This document shows, in pieces, positions 19,436 through 29,485 of a stretch of 64,000 bases of DNA. Each line of letters starts with the position of its first letter. The first letter of the stretch is position 1. This DNA comes from Candidatus Melainabacteria bacterium. GTDB taxonomy: Bacteria; Cyanobacteriota; Vampirovibrionia; 2-02-FULL-35-15. The stretch covers positions 62,001 through 126,000 of the forward strand of contig JAHFBG010000002.1 of the NCBI GenBank assembly GCA_023250155.1. The letters run 5' to 3'. The notes under the pieces are model-generated. The model saw only the letters and a list, made by a program, of their open reading frames with translations, did no database searches and was not told the DNA's origin. Position numbers and translations under genes: made by a program.

Positions 19436-21238
19436 ATGAGAAAGAAAATTGGTGGAATAGTTTATGACATAAGAGGTAAACACACTGTTGATCCAACTTT
19501 ACATGAAGTTCGAAAGCTAGCTAAATTAACACAGCATTTTTTGAAAGATGTTGAATCTGGTTTAAGAAAAGGCAATGATGTTGGAGCATTATTGAATTTA
19601 AGAAGAGCTTTAAGTCAATTTCAACAATATAAAGATATGGTAGCTCTAGGAAATTTAGGAACTTCAATTGAAAAGTCGTTAAATGAGGTTTTTGATCAGA
19701 TTGAAAAAGTGGCGATAAACGAAACCGACATAATAGATGCTATTCAAAATAAAAGAGCATTAATACTTGCTAAAACATTCGGTAAAAGTGGACTATCTAA
19801 TAACAATTCTGATGAGTTCAATATAGCTTTGCGTACTCTCTGTATTAATTCAGAAGAAATGCAATTGGTATATGAAAAAGCAATTAATATAGCTAATGAT
19901 TTAGAAGAGGGTAGAAGTCTTGAATTCTTAATTCCAGAAAGCTATAAAAGCTTACTAAGCGAGAATTTAAAGTTAGATCCAGAGAAGGAATTTAACAAAT
20001 ACAATGGAAAGTCTATAGATACTTGGGTTGAGGAGTTAAAGAAACAATTTACTACTGTATCAGTTCCAGTTGTAAGTAGAAATCAATTTGAAACTCAACA
20101 AAATATTAGTACAACGAGTTCTCTAATTGCTACAAATGTGGATATAGCAGAAAATACAACAGGGAAACCTAAGAAAGTATTGCCAAATGCAGTTAAAGAA
20201 ATTGAAACAATTTTAAGTACTAATCCTGATGATTTGAGATTATTTCTTCAAGGAGTAAATAATGTTCCTTTAACAGAGTATTGGGAATTAGCAAATCTAG
20301 ATATAGAAACAGAAAGACTTGAAGTACTTCTTCCTGTTTTAACTTTAGTCGAAAGTATTTTAGTCTCAAAAGAGAAACGTAGCGAGGAGTCTAATTTAAC
20401 TAAAGCTTTAGATGGATTCAATGGAGAACTTAATGGAAATTATGAGCAAATTACACGTGGTGAATTGAACGATTTAATTGATAAGTTAAATCAATTTGTA
20501 AATAAAAACTATGATGTAAATTCATTTAATGGACAGTTTGTAACAGATGTAACAAGTGGCTTATGGAATGAAGTCGACAGTTTAATACTTGATGCATATA
20601 AAGAAAAAATCCAATTTTCCAATACTTCTTATGATTCTTTTATAAAAGATGTTCTTGGAGTCTCAACTCTAAAGAGAAATGGTATTGAAGAGAAAGAATT
20701 GAAACGACGTTTAGAATTGAAACTAGGATTGGATGTTAATGACTATCATATAATAAGAGCGTTTAGAGAATTGAATGGGCATAAAGAAGCCATAGTATCT
20801 ATAAATGATCTTAGAACCCAACTACTTCAAAAACACAAAGAGTTTAAGTCAGAAGAAATAGATTTAGATAAAAGATTTGAAATCATACAAAAAGACTTTC
20901 CAAATTTACTTGGTTTGAAAGAGGTAGAAAAACCACAATCAGTTAATGGTGAAGCTGGTTTGAAAATAACTGAAGTTAAATACCCCTTATTAGACCAGTT
21001 GTTGGATGAGTTAGGCTTTAAACCAGGTGAAATCCCGGATAAAGATTCTTTCTCTGTTCAATATGCACATAATCGTTCAAGACTTCTAGGAGATAAGTAT
21101 AAGGATCTTAGACGTGCATATCATGGATTTATGGATAATAAAATATCAATAGATTTAGTTTTTGAAGATAAAACTACTAAACATGAAGTTGTAACAAAAG
21201 AACAGTTACGTACCTATTGTGCTCAAACAAATAAGTAA
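19436..21238 (+). CDS. Protein of unknown family, 600 residues (paralogue of the previous gene)
   Basis: It starts 28 bases after the 1037-residue gene with an AAAGGA Shine-Dalgarno, so the two form an operon. It is helical and charged, with no signal peptide. The KYNGKSIDTWVEELKKQF block near 187-204 matches the neighbour's KYNDKTISQWVEDLTQKL. A second block with GIEEKELKRRLELKLGLDVNDYHIIRAF (around 420-450) corresponds to the neighbour's C-terminal region. It ends 3 bases before the convergent mdh stop with no visible terminator. Function is unknown. Confidence 0.75.
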   Translation: MRKKIGGIVYDIRGKHTVDPTLHEVRKLAKLTQHFLKDVESGLRKGNDVGALLNLRRALSQFQQYKDMVALGNLGTSIEKSLNEVFDQIEKVAINETDIIDAIQNKRALILAKTFGKSGLSNNNSDEFNIALRTLCINSEEMQLVYEKAINIANDLEEGRSLEFLIPESYKSLLSENLKLDPEKEFNKYNGKSIDTWVEELKKQFTTVSVPVVSRNQFETQQNISTTSSLIATNVDIAENTTGKPKKVLPNAVKEIETILSTNPDDLRLFLQGVNNVPLTEYWELANLDIETERLEVLLPVLTLVESILVSKEKRSEESNLTKALDGFNGELNGNYEQITRGELNDLIDKLNQFVNKNYDVNSFNGQFVTDVTSGLWNEVDSLILDAYKEKIQFSNTSYDSFIKDVLGVSTLKRNGIEEKELKRRLELKLGLDVNDYHIIRAFRELNGHKEAIVSINDLRTQLLQKHKEFKSEEIDLDKRFEIIQKDFPNLLGLKEVEKPQSVNGEAGLKITEVKYPLLDQLLDELGFKPGEIPDKDSFSVQYAHNRSRLLGDKYKDLRRAYHGFMDNKISIDLVFEDKTTKHEVVTKEQLRTYCAQTNK

Positions 21239-21241
21239 AAA

Positions 21242-22192
<951 letters not shown>

Positions 22193-22206
22193 TTATACCA
22201 TCCCTT

Positions 22207-23349
22207 CTAGTTAGTTATTTTACCAAGAATAACCTTTTTCTTTGCTCCAGTACATGATGGAATGTTGTTACAAATGCCTAAATGACATGTATATCCTAAA
22301 AGAGCAAATAAAATAGCTTCTTTGTATTTGTAAGGCAAGTTATATTTATCGGAAAGTACAATTTTTATATCGGGTAATAGTGTTATTAAGTGCTCCATAA
22401 GGGTTCTATTTTTAATTCCACCGCCTGAAATTACAATTTCATTAACTTTGTACTTATTTGAAATAAAGTCTTTAAACGCTTTTTCAATTGTTATAGCTGT
22501 AAAAAATGTTAAGGTAGCAATCCTTTCATGTTTATTTTTAATATTTGAGAAATATTTATTTATAAAATCTTGATTGAAATATTCTTTGCCCGTAGTTTTG
22601 GGAGGTTTTAATTTGAAATAGTCATCCTTTAGTGCATTTTCAATCAGTTCAAAATTTATTTTTCCAGTTGCTGCCATTTTGCCATATGAGTCATAGTCTT
22701 TTTTAAAATCTTTTTGCGAGACCAAGTCTATAAGAGCATTGCCTGGTCCTATATCAAATGCCATTGGTGTTATGTTGTTTCCTAAGATAGTTATATTTAC
22801 GATGCCACCAATGTTTAATATAGCTTTTATATCTTTGCTTTTATGAAATGTAATCCAATCTAGATATGAAATGAGGGGTGCTCCCTGACCAGAAGCTGCA
22901 ATATCACCCTCTCTAAAATTTGATACGGTTTTTATCCCTGTTCTTTGAGCTATAACTGAGCTTTCTCCAATTTGTAAGGTTGATTTTATTTTAAATCCGC
23001 CAATGGTTTCTACCTGAGGATGATGATAAATGGTTTGACCATGAGAACCTATTAATAAAACATCTTTTGGTTTTAATTTATTTTTATTTATAATTTTTAA
23101 TACAGCAAGAGCAAACAATTCTCCAAGCAGAAAGTTTAATTGTGATATTTCATGCCCCTGCCGTAGGGAACAGTCGCGACTGTTCCCTACGAATATAATT
23201 AAATCCTTAATTCTCTTTTTTATCTCTATTGGATATTCATAAACAATACCATCAATAAAACTTGGGATTAAATTGTTTCTTTTGAAAGTTACAAGAGCAA
23301 CATCAATGCCATCAAAAGAGGTTCCTGAGTTTAAGCCTATTACATACAT
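22207..23349 (-). CDS. anmK: Anhydro-N-acetylmuramic acid kinase
   Basis: 380 residues in the sugar-kinase/actin fold. The ATP-binding GLNSGTSFDGIDVALV is at 5-20, followed by LLIGSHGQTIYHHP (about 101-114), FDIGPGNALID and EIVISGGGIKN. AnmK opens and phosphorylates 1,6-anhydro-MurNAc to MurNAc-6-P during peptidoglycan recycling. nagZ elsewhere in this window belongs to the same route. A perfect 30-base palindrome is inserted in frame, adding the FVGNSRDCSLRQ segment near residues 53-64. Confidence 0.93.
   Translation of the reverse strand: MYVIGLNSGTSFDGIDVALVTFKRNNLIPSFIDGIVYEYPIEIKKRIKDLIIFVGNSRDCSLRQGHEISQLNFLLGELFALAVLKIINKNKLKPKDVLLIGSHGQTIYHHPQVETIGGFKIKSTLQIGESSVIAQRTGIKTVSNFREGDIAASGQGAPLISYLDWITFHKSKDIKAILNIGGIVNITILGNNITPMAFDIGPGNALIDLVSQKDFKKDYDSYGKMAATGKINFELIENALKDDYFKLKPPKTTGKEYFNQDFINKYFSNIKNKHERIATLTFFTAITIEKAFKDFISNKYKVNEIVISGGGIKNRTLMEHLITLLPDIKIVLSDKYNLPYKYKEAILFALLGYTCHLGICNNIPSCTGAKKKVILGKITN
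23162..23191. repeat. Perfect 30-base palindrome inserted in anmK
   Basis: Each arm is CGTAGGGAACAGTCG and its exact complement, with no loop. It adds a short in-frame peptide to AnmK. Two other GTAG...CTAC palindromes are in the window, at 48714-48737 and 55886-55913. Confidence 0.9.
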
Positions 23350-23388
23350 ATCATGTTGTAGGAGTGGTCTGACCGCTACCTACTTATT

Positions 23389-25821
23389 TTAAAATCCTGC
23401 ACTTGCAGCGATATTGGCAGCAAATTGGGTGTTTGGATTTTCTCTTGCAAATTGTTTATCAGCTTCATCTACAGGGTAGTATGGATTTGCAGTTAAGCCA
23501 TAAGCAAATCTGCTATCAGGATGTGCCTTGGCTACTTGTTTGTCTGCATCTTCTATTGGGTAGTTTAGATTTTGTGTAATACCTTCAGCAAATGCAGTAT
23601 CTACATGGCTTCTTGCAAAACGGACATCTTGTTTTTTCACTTCATAGTTGCCATTTGCGGTTAAGCCAAGTGCAAAGTTTGAGTCTGGATTTTTACGTGC
23701 TATCTTTCTGTCTAAAGCATCAATTACATAGTTTCCATTTAAGGTTATACCAAGAGCATATTGTGAATCAGGATTGTCCTGAGCAACTTCTTGGTCTTCT
23801 TCTTCAAACTCAAAGTTTCCATTAAATGTTACACCCAGTGCAAGTGCAGTATCTGGATTATCTTTTGCATAGTCTAGAGTGCCTTGATCTGGAGTGAAGT
23901 TTGGATTTATTGCAATTCCATATGCAAAAGCAGAATCTGGATTATTGAAAGCAAGGTCATAATCTTTATCTTCAGCTATGTAATTGACATTTTGTGAAAG
24001 AGAGCCAGCAAAAGCTGAGTCAAGATTTTTTCTTGCAATATCCCTATCAGCTTGCTCAATTACATAATATAGATTTCCTACGATGGAACTAGCAAAAGCT
24101 GTATTAAAGTTCTTTCTTGCAAGATCTATATCTTCAGCCTTGATTGGATATCCTGAGTTTAGCGTAATACCTGCTGCAAAATAAGAATCAAGATTTTTCC
24201 TTGCAATATCAATATCAGCTTGCTCAACAACATATCGTGGATTTATAGTTATGCCATATGCAAGAGCAGAGTTTGGATTTTCTCTTGCAAACTTAACATC
24301 TTTATCATCTAATCTGCCTTGAAGAGTCAATGTAATCCCATAGGCAAATTGAGTATTCGGATTTTTTCTTGCAAACTCTCTATCAGTATCATCTACTGGA
24401 TAGTAGGGATTTGCAGTTAAACCAACAGCAAATCTGCTATCAGGATTGTCCCTTGCAATTTGTTTATCTGTTTCTTCTATAGGATAATTTGGATTTTGAG
24501 TAATGCCTTCTGCAAAGGCAGTGTCTAACTGACGTCTTGCATTTCTTACGTCCTGTTTTTTAACTTCATAGTTTGGATTTGAAGTTAAACCAAGTGTAAA
24601 AAATGATTCAAGGTCTGATCTTACTATTTTTCTATCAGAAGCATCTACAGGATAATTAGCATTTATAGTTATACCTAATGCATACTGTGACTCTGGATTT
24701 TCTTGAGCGATGTTTTTATCTTCTTCTTCATCAAACTCAAAATTTGGATTGAGTGCTACTCCTAAAGCCAAAGCTGTGTCTGGATTATCTTTTGCAAAGT
24801 TAAGAGTATCATCATCAGGGGTGAAGTTACCATTTACAATAAGGCCATAAGCAAATTGGGTATTTGGGTTATTAAAGGCTATATCATAATCTTTGTTCTC
24901 AGCAGTATAGCTTGGATTTTGAGTAATTGATCCAGCAAACTTCGAGTCAAGATTTTTTTGTGCTAGATCTTTATCTACTTGTTCTACTACGTAATTGTGA
25001 TTTTGTGTAATGAAATTTGCAAAGTCAGAATCTAAATTTTTTCTTGCAAGATCAATGTCTTGAGAAGTGACTGGATATCCTGGGTTTAATGTAAGTCCAC
25101 CAGCAAAATCTGAATTAAGATTCTTTCTTGCTATGTCTATATCAATCTGTTCTACCTTGTAATTTGGGTTTAATGTAATTCCAAATGCAAAAACAGTGTC
25201 TGGATTTTTTCTTACAAATTCTATATCTTCTTTAGTAATAACTGAGGTGCTAGGAATAGCAGGTGCACTTCCAATGCCTGTACTAGGCACTATTGGTGGG
25301 GCTGCTGGTGCTACAGTACCTCCAGATGTATTTGACACTGGAGTATGTGTAGATCCAGAAGAACTGGCAGTAGAAGCAGTACCTGATGAGCTTGTAGTGA
25401 TAGAACCTGTACCAGAAGAGCTTGTTGTAACAGAAGTGCCTGATGAACTAGTAGTCGTAGAACCAGATGAACTGGTTGTACTTACAGTACCAGAGGAACT
25501 AGTTGTGCTTGTAGTCCCGGAAGAGCTAGTAGTAGAGGCAGCAGTACCAGAAGAACTAGTAGTAGTAGAGGCAGCAGTACCAGAAGAACTAGTAGTAGTA
25601 GAGGCAGTAGTACCAGAAGAGCTTGTAGTAGAAGCAGTACCAGAAGAGCTAGTAGTACTTGCAGTACCTGATGAACTTGAAGTGGTTTGCAAACGTATAA
25701 GTCTAACCATTGGTCTTGCTGATGAATCTAGCACAAATGAAAAATTTGCAAAGGCTAGAAGTAGCATTACTAAAATTAAGTAATAATTATTTTTCCCATT
25801 AAATTTAAATTCTTTGTTCAT
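23389..25821 (-). CDS. Exported 28-residue-repeat protein (22 repeats)
   Basis: 810 residues. A signal-peptide-like start (basic residues, then YLILVMLLLAFANFSFV) leads into a Ser/Thr/Gly linker of SSSGTAST-like repeats (about 46-160). From about residue 199 to the end there are 22 tandem repeats of 28 residues, consensus D.DIARKNPDS.FA.GIT.NPNY.VE.. . The pattern looks like a helix-pair solenoid; no known repeat family fits. Repeats 1-11 and 12-22 match in order, so an 11-repeat block was duplicated. It starts with AGAGGA 5 bases before the ATG. The 36637-39216 protein carries the same repeat. Confidence 0.85.
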   Translation of the reverse strand: MNKEFKFNGKNNYYLILVMLLLAFANFSFVLDSSARPMVRLIRLQTTSSSSGTASTTSSSGTASTTSSSGTTASTTTSSSGTAASTTTSSSGTAASTTSSSGTTSTTSSSGTVSTTSSSGSTTTSSSGTSVTTSSSGTGSITTSSSGTASTASSSGSTHTPVSNTSGGTVAPAAPPIVPSTGIGSAPAIPSTSVITKEDIEFVRKNPDTVFAFGITLNPNYKVEQIDIDIARKNLNSDFAGGLTLNPGYPVTSQDIDLARKNLDSDFANFITQNHNYVVEQVDKDLAQKNLDSKFAGSITQNPSYTAENKDYDIAFNNPNTQFAYGLIVNGNFTPDDDTLNFAKDNPDTALALGVALNPNFEFDEEEDKNIAQENPESQYALGITINANYPVDASDRKIVRSDLESFFTLGLTSNPNYEVKKQDVRNARRQLDTAFAEGITQNPNYPIEETDKQIARDNPDSRFAVGLTANPYYPVDDTDREFARKNPNTQFAYGITLTLQGRLDDKDVKFARENPNSALAYGITINPRYVVEQADIDIARKNLDSYFAAGITLNSGYPIKAEDIDLARKNFNTAFASSIVGNLYYVIEQADRDIARKNLDSAFAGSLSQNVNYIAEDKDYDLAFNNPDSAFAYGIAINPNFTPDQGTLDYAKDNPDTALALGVTFNGNFEFEEEDQEVAQDNPDSQYALGITLNGNYVIDALDRKIARKNPDSNFALGLTANGNYEVKKQDVRFARSHVDTAFAEGITQNLNYPIEDADKQVAKAHPDSRFAYGLTANPYYPVDEADKQFARENPNTQFAANIAASAGF

Positions 25822-25838
25822 ATATTCCTCTGTTTCTT

Positions 25839-25867
25839 CAGATACTATCTACTATTTACCTTGACAA
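25839..25867 (-). promoter_or_regulatory. Candidate promoter of the exported 28-residue-repeat gene
   Basis: Reading leftward, TTGTCA (25862-25867) and TATCTG (25839-25844) are 17 bases apart, then a short leader with AGAGGA before the ATG at 25821. The -35 is good and the -10 weak. Confidence 0.35.
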
Positions 25868-25908
25868 GTAAACTGTTTTTATTCTTGCACTGTAAGCTGA
25901 AAAGTACT

Positions 25909-26493
25909 TTATATGTAACAAGGGATATTTAGAAAATTTGTTAATAAGCTATGCCCACATTCTGTCAGGATAGATTCTGGGTGGAATTGTACCCCAATTA
26001 AATTTTTATATTCTTTATGTTCAATAGCCATTACCAGGTTATCTTTAGTCTTTGCAATTATATTTATGGGTGTATTAACAAGACTGTTTAAATCTACAAC
26101 TAATGAATGGTAGCGCGTTGCTATAAATGGATTTTTTATATTGTGAAAAATAGATTCATTATTATGAAATATTTCTGATGTTTTACCATGCATTAGTTCA
26201 GGAGCGTTGATAACTTTTCCCTTATAAACTTCTCCTATACACTGATGTCCTAAACATACTCCAAGGATTGGAATCTCTCCAGCAAAAGTTTTTATTAATT
26301 CTTTGCTTATTCCAGCATCATCTGGTCTTCCTGGACCTGGAGATATGACTATGTGATTTGGCTTAATGTTTTTAATTTCTTCAAGTGTAATCTTGTCGTT
26401 TCTGTAAACTAAAACCTCTTGTTTTAATTCTCCAAAATATTGAACAAGGTTATAGGTAAAACTATCGTAATTATCAATTATTAGTACACTCAT
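25909..26493 (-). CDS. pabA: Anthranilate / aminodeoxychorismate synthase glutamine amidotransferase
   Basis: 194 residues, class-I amidotransferase. IDNYDSFTYNL at the N-terminus, HIVISPGPGRPDD near 46-58, catalytic Cys in ILGVCLGHQ near 76-84, and the His-Glu pair in GVQFHPESILTE near 166-178. It feeds ammonia to chorismate for folate (PabB) or tryptophan (TrpE). The partner is not in the window, so PabA versus TrpG is open. The ATG overlaps the previous stop (ATGA). Confidence 0.92.
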   Translation of the reverse strand: MSVLIIDNYDSFTYNLVQYFGELKQEVLVYRNDKITLEEIKNIKPNHIVISPGPGRPDDAGISKELIKTFAGEIPILGVCLGHQCIGEVYKGKVINAPELMHGKTSEIFHNNESIFHNIKNPFIATRYHSLVVDLNSLVNTPINIIAKTKDNLVMAIEHKEYKNLIGVQFHPESILTECGHSLLTNFLNIPCYI

Positions 26494-26711
26494 AAATCTA
26501 ATAACCTTATAGGAAAGGCTTGTTTATTTTCGCCAAAAAGTTTTTCAATAGCGCTTGAAACGATAGTGTATTGTTCTCCTGTTGGTTTGTCATCAGGAAT
26601 TTCTATACCTATGAATGATTCTTTAATAATTAATCCTGCATTTTTTACTTTGTTAACATTTAAGGAAGATGTTAACCAATACTGCTTTACTTTTGTAGCA
26701 AGAAATTTCAT
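26490..26711 (-). CDS. Hypothetical protein, 73 residues, between heptose kinase and pabA
   Basis: It overlaps both neighbours by four bases (ATGA junctions), so it is translated within the thiE-heptose kinase-pabA operon. Sequence starts MKFLATKVKQYWLTSSLNV and has a mixed alpha/beta character (AGLIIKESFIGIEIPDDKPTG). No signal peptide or cysteine pairs. No family is recognised. The coupling on both sides argues it is a real gene. Confidence 0.7.
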   Translation of the reverse strand: MKFLATKVKQYWLTSSLNVNKVKNAGLIIKESFIGIEIPDDKPTGEQYTIVSSAIEKLFGENKQAFPIRLLDL

Positions 26712-27736
26712 ATCAATTTATTTAAGTGTTGTTCTAACTCTGTAGTGTTTGTTACTGCTGTACCATATTTTTTGACGACAATACTTGCTGCCAGGTTACC
26801 AATTGTGCAGGATGTTTCAAGGGTGGACTTTGTACTTAGTGCACATGCAATAGTACCAGCTACTGTATCGCCAGCTCCAGTAACATCAAAAACTTCACTT
26901 GCATTAAATGCAGGTAGAAGAAAGGGTTGAGTAGGGTTGTTTGCATTAAATAAAGCCATTCCTTCTGAACCACGTGTTATTAAAAGGTTTTGAGCTTTTG
27001 AAATACTTAACAATTTTTCCCCGGCTTTAATTAAAGTATCTAAATCAATTATTGTAAATCCAACAGCAGATTCTGTATCGGGCTGATTTGGTGTAATTAA
27101 AAAGGAGTCTTTAAACCTTTGGAAATTATTGGGAGAATCTACGATAACAGGGATGTTCAGTTCATTTGCTGTTTTAATAGTGTAAGCTATTATTTTTTTT
27201 GTACAAACTCCAAGTGAATAGTCAGAGATTACAACACACTTTACTTTTTCGATATTGGTTTCAATTTTTTTAACTAATGCATTTTCTGTCTTTGAACTTA
27301 TAAAATCACGACTTAATCTGTCTAACCTTAGTAATTGTTGTTTAAAAATTATTGTGCTTGTTGGATGTTTGTGAGCAGTTGACAACAACCTTGTTTTTAC
27401 TGTTGTGGGTCTATCTTTATCAAATTCAAGAATAGGATTGATCTTATTTTTCATACACTCTGTCTCTAGTGCCTTTGAATATAAATCATTTCCTACTACT
27501 CCAGCCAAATAACATTTTGCTCCAAGAGTGCTTATATTGTGTGCAGCATTTGATGCTCCACCCAAAGCAAATTCACTTGACATGTGTTCTAAAATTATGA
27601 CTGGAGCTTCACGAGATATTCGCTCAGGTGAGCCCACTATAAACTCATCTAAAATAATATCTCCTATTACTAAAACAGAACCATTTGAAAGTTTGTTAAT
27701 AGATGTTAGTAGATTTTTTTTGTTTAATTTAAGCAT
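26708..27736 (-). CDS. rfaE1: D-glycero-beta-D-manno-heptose-7-phosphate kinase (PfkB family)
   Basis: 342 residues. VLVIGDIILDEFIVGSPERIS near 20-40 and SREAPVI are typical of heptose kinases. FALGGASNAAHNISTLGA (about 55-72) is the PfkB signature 1. The DVTGAGDTVAGTIA motif with the catalytic Asp is near 290. It phosphorylates heptose-7-P for LPS core heptose. Only the kinase half of HldE is present, so the nucleotidyltransferase must be elsewhere. The start overlaps the thiE end by 8 bases. Confidence 0.92.
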   Translation of the reverse strand: MLKLNKKNLLTSINKLSNGSVLVIGDIILDEFIVGSPERISREAPVIILEHMSSEFALGGASNAAHNISTLGAKCYLAGVVGNDLYSKALETECMKNKINPILEFDKDRPTTVKTRLLSTAHKHPTSTIIFKQQLLRLDRLSRDFISSKTENALVKKIETNIEKVKCVVISDYSLGVCTKKIIAYTIKTANELNIPVIVDSPNNFQRFKDSFLITPNQPDTESAVGFTIIDLDTLIKAGEKLLSISKAQNLLITRGSEGMALFNANNPTQPFLLPAFNASEVFDVTGAGDTVAGTIACALSTKSTLETSCTIGNLAASIVVKKYGTAVTNTTELEQHLNKLI

Positions 27737-28781
27737 TTAATTTTACATTCCCTTGTAAATGTTCTTTTAATTGTTTTGTAGTAGTGCATGGATCTTTTGA
27801 ATCGATTATTGCTCTTACTATAGCAACTCTGCTGGCTCCAGTATCAATGATTTTATTAATATTTGTTTCATTAATTCCACCTATTGCAAACCAGGGAATA
27901 TTTATTAAGTTGTCTTTTGCCCATTTTACATATTCAAGACCAACAGGTTTATAACTAGGCTTTGTAGGGGTTTCAAATACGGGACCTACTCCAAGATAAT
28001 CAGCTTCTGATTTTAAGCCAGCGGTTCCTTGATCAATTGAATGTGTTGATAATCCTATAATAAAACCATCTGGTGTTATTTTTCTTGCTTCTGATATAGG
28101 CAAGTCATCTTGTCCAAGATGAACACCATCAGCATTACAAGCTAATGCTATGTCAACTCTATCATTCATTATAAATAATACGTCTGGGTTTATATTAGCA
28201 ATAATTTCTTTAATGTCTTTTGATAGTTTCAGTATGTTTTTTCCACTTTCGTTTTTCTCTCTAAGCTGAATAATATTAACTCCACCTTCAATTGAACTTT
28301 TGATTGTATCTAAGAACTCTTTATCAGAGTTAAAATTATCACGATTGGTTATAAGATAGAGTTTTGCATTGTTCAATCGAATCAATTTTTCTTTTTTCAA
28401 CAATTCTTTTTCAAGAGTATAAACCTCATAACGACTTTCTTCTAGATTTTTAATGTCTAAACCAATAAGCTGTCCATATTCACTTAAAACTCTTAAAGCT
28501 TCTTCTGCTCTTTTACAATTAGCACTTAAAATATCTCTTAAACATTTTCTTTTTGTTGTGTTTTCAATGTTTCTTCCAAGATCATTTGTGGATTCTCTAT
28601 TAAATACTAAATTTGGAATACTTAAATAAATAGAATTTAATTTATGTCTAATGTTTTTAAGTTTTTGTGAAGTTAGTGAGTCTTCTTTTATAAAACGGCT
28701 CCAATCTTCTAAGACTCTTAAGGCTTCTGAAGCACGGTTTATATTGGCGTCAACTATTCTGTAGATATCATTTCGAAGCAT
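27729..28781 (-). CDS. thiE: Thiamine-phosphate synthase with cyanobacterial-type N-terminal domain
   Basis: 350 residues, against about 210 for ordinary ThiE. Residues 1-130 form the helical extension (DIYRIVDANINRASEALRVLEDW, echoed by LSANCKRAEEALRVLSEYGQ) found in cyanobacterial ThiE. The TIM-barrel domain follows: LYLITNRDNF, IIQLREKN, MNDRVDIALACNADGVHLGQDDLP, VGPVFETPTKP, AIGGINETN. It couples HMP-PP and thiazole phosphate to thiamine phosphate. It heads an operon of four overlapping genes. No clear Shine-Dalgarno or riboswitch was seen in the 74-base upstream gap. Confidence 0.93.
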   Translation of the reverse strand: MLRNDIYRIVDANINRASEALRVLEDWSRFIKEDSLTSQKLKNIRHKLNSIYLSIPNLVFNRESTNDLGRNIENTTKRKCLRDILSANCKRAEEALRVLSEYGQLIGLDIKNLEESRYEVYTLEKELLKKEKLIRLNNAKLYLITNRDNFNSDKEFLDTIKSSIEGGVNIIQLREKNESGKNILKLSKDIKEIIANINPDVLFIMNDRVDIALACNADGVHLGQDDLPISEARKITPDGFIIGLSTHSIDQGTAGLKSEADYLGVGPVFETPTKPSYKPVGLEYVKWAKDNLINIPWFAIGGINETNINKIIDTGASRVAIVRAIIDSKDPCTTTKQLKEHLQGNVKLNA

Positions 28782-28855
28782 AAATATAAATTTAGCATAT
28801 ATTGAAAATATATAAATTACTTAAAATCTACCCGCAAGAGTCACCTAAAATATAG

Positions 28856-29485
28856 TTAATGCGCAAAGAAATCAATGTATCCTAGCAGATCTAATCTTGC
28901 TAATGTAGGTAAAAACTTATTAGTTTCTTCTACGAGTTCTAATCTATTTTCTCTTTTTAGAAATTCAATAAGTTTGTGATAAGCAGGTATTAAAAAAAGC
29001 ACATCACAAGCAGCATATTTAACTTGATCTTTAGTAAGTTCAGTTGCACCCCAGTCAGTCAGCTGGTTACTTTTATCTATATCAGTGCTAAGCAATTCTT
29101 TTAATAAATCTTTTAAGCCATGCTTATCTGTGTATGTCCTGCAAAGCTTGCTTGCAGACTTTGTACAAAAAACATTTGACAAATTAATGTCTAGCCTATA
29201 ATGTAAAAAAGCTAAATCAGTTCTTGCAAAATGAAAGATTTTTCTAATATCAGGATTTTCTAATAATCTTTTTAGGTTTGGTGCTTTTATGCCAGGCTCA
29301 ATTTTTACTAATGTAACCTTTTGGTTTTGATCACACATTTGTACTAAACAAAGCTTATCTCTAAATGGATTTAATCCCATCATTTCACAGTCAATTGCAA
29401 GAAGCTCTTGTTGTAAATAATAGTCTAGAAGCTCGTTTGTGAGATCACCTTTTATGATTTGAACATTGTCTAAATTTATCTTCAC
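28856..29485 (-). CDS. RNase D-like 3'-5' exonuclease
   Basis: 209 residues, a DEDDy exonuclease domain only. The metal-binding residues are in LAIDCEMMGL (Asp/Glu near 33-35), FARTDLAFLHYRL (Asp near 89) and DQVKYAACDVLFLIPAY (Tyr and Asp near 155-161). The HRDC domains of full RNase D are missing, as in the short bacterial proteins related to RNase D. Likely in tRNA or other small RNA trimming. It starts at base 29485, immediately after the rpsI stop, so it is co-transcribed with rplM-rpsI. Confidence 0.88.
   Translation of the reverse strand: MKINLDNVQIIKGDLTNELLDYYLQQELLAIDCEMMGLNPFRDKLCLVQMCDQNQKVTLVKIEPGIKAPNLKRLLENPDIRKIFHFARTDLAFLHYRLDINLSNVFCTKSASKLCRTYTDKHGLKDLLKELLSTDIDKSNQLTDWGATELTKDQVKYAACDVLFLIPAYHKLIEFLKRENRLELVEETNKFLPTLARLDLLGYIDFFAH

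Noticed and set aside
25196..25783. 195-codon ORF opposite the Ser/Thr linker of the exported repeat protein
   Set aside because: It is the mirror of the SSSGT repeats and has no ribosome site.
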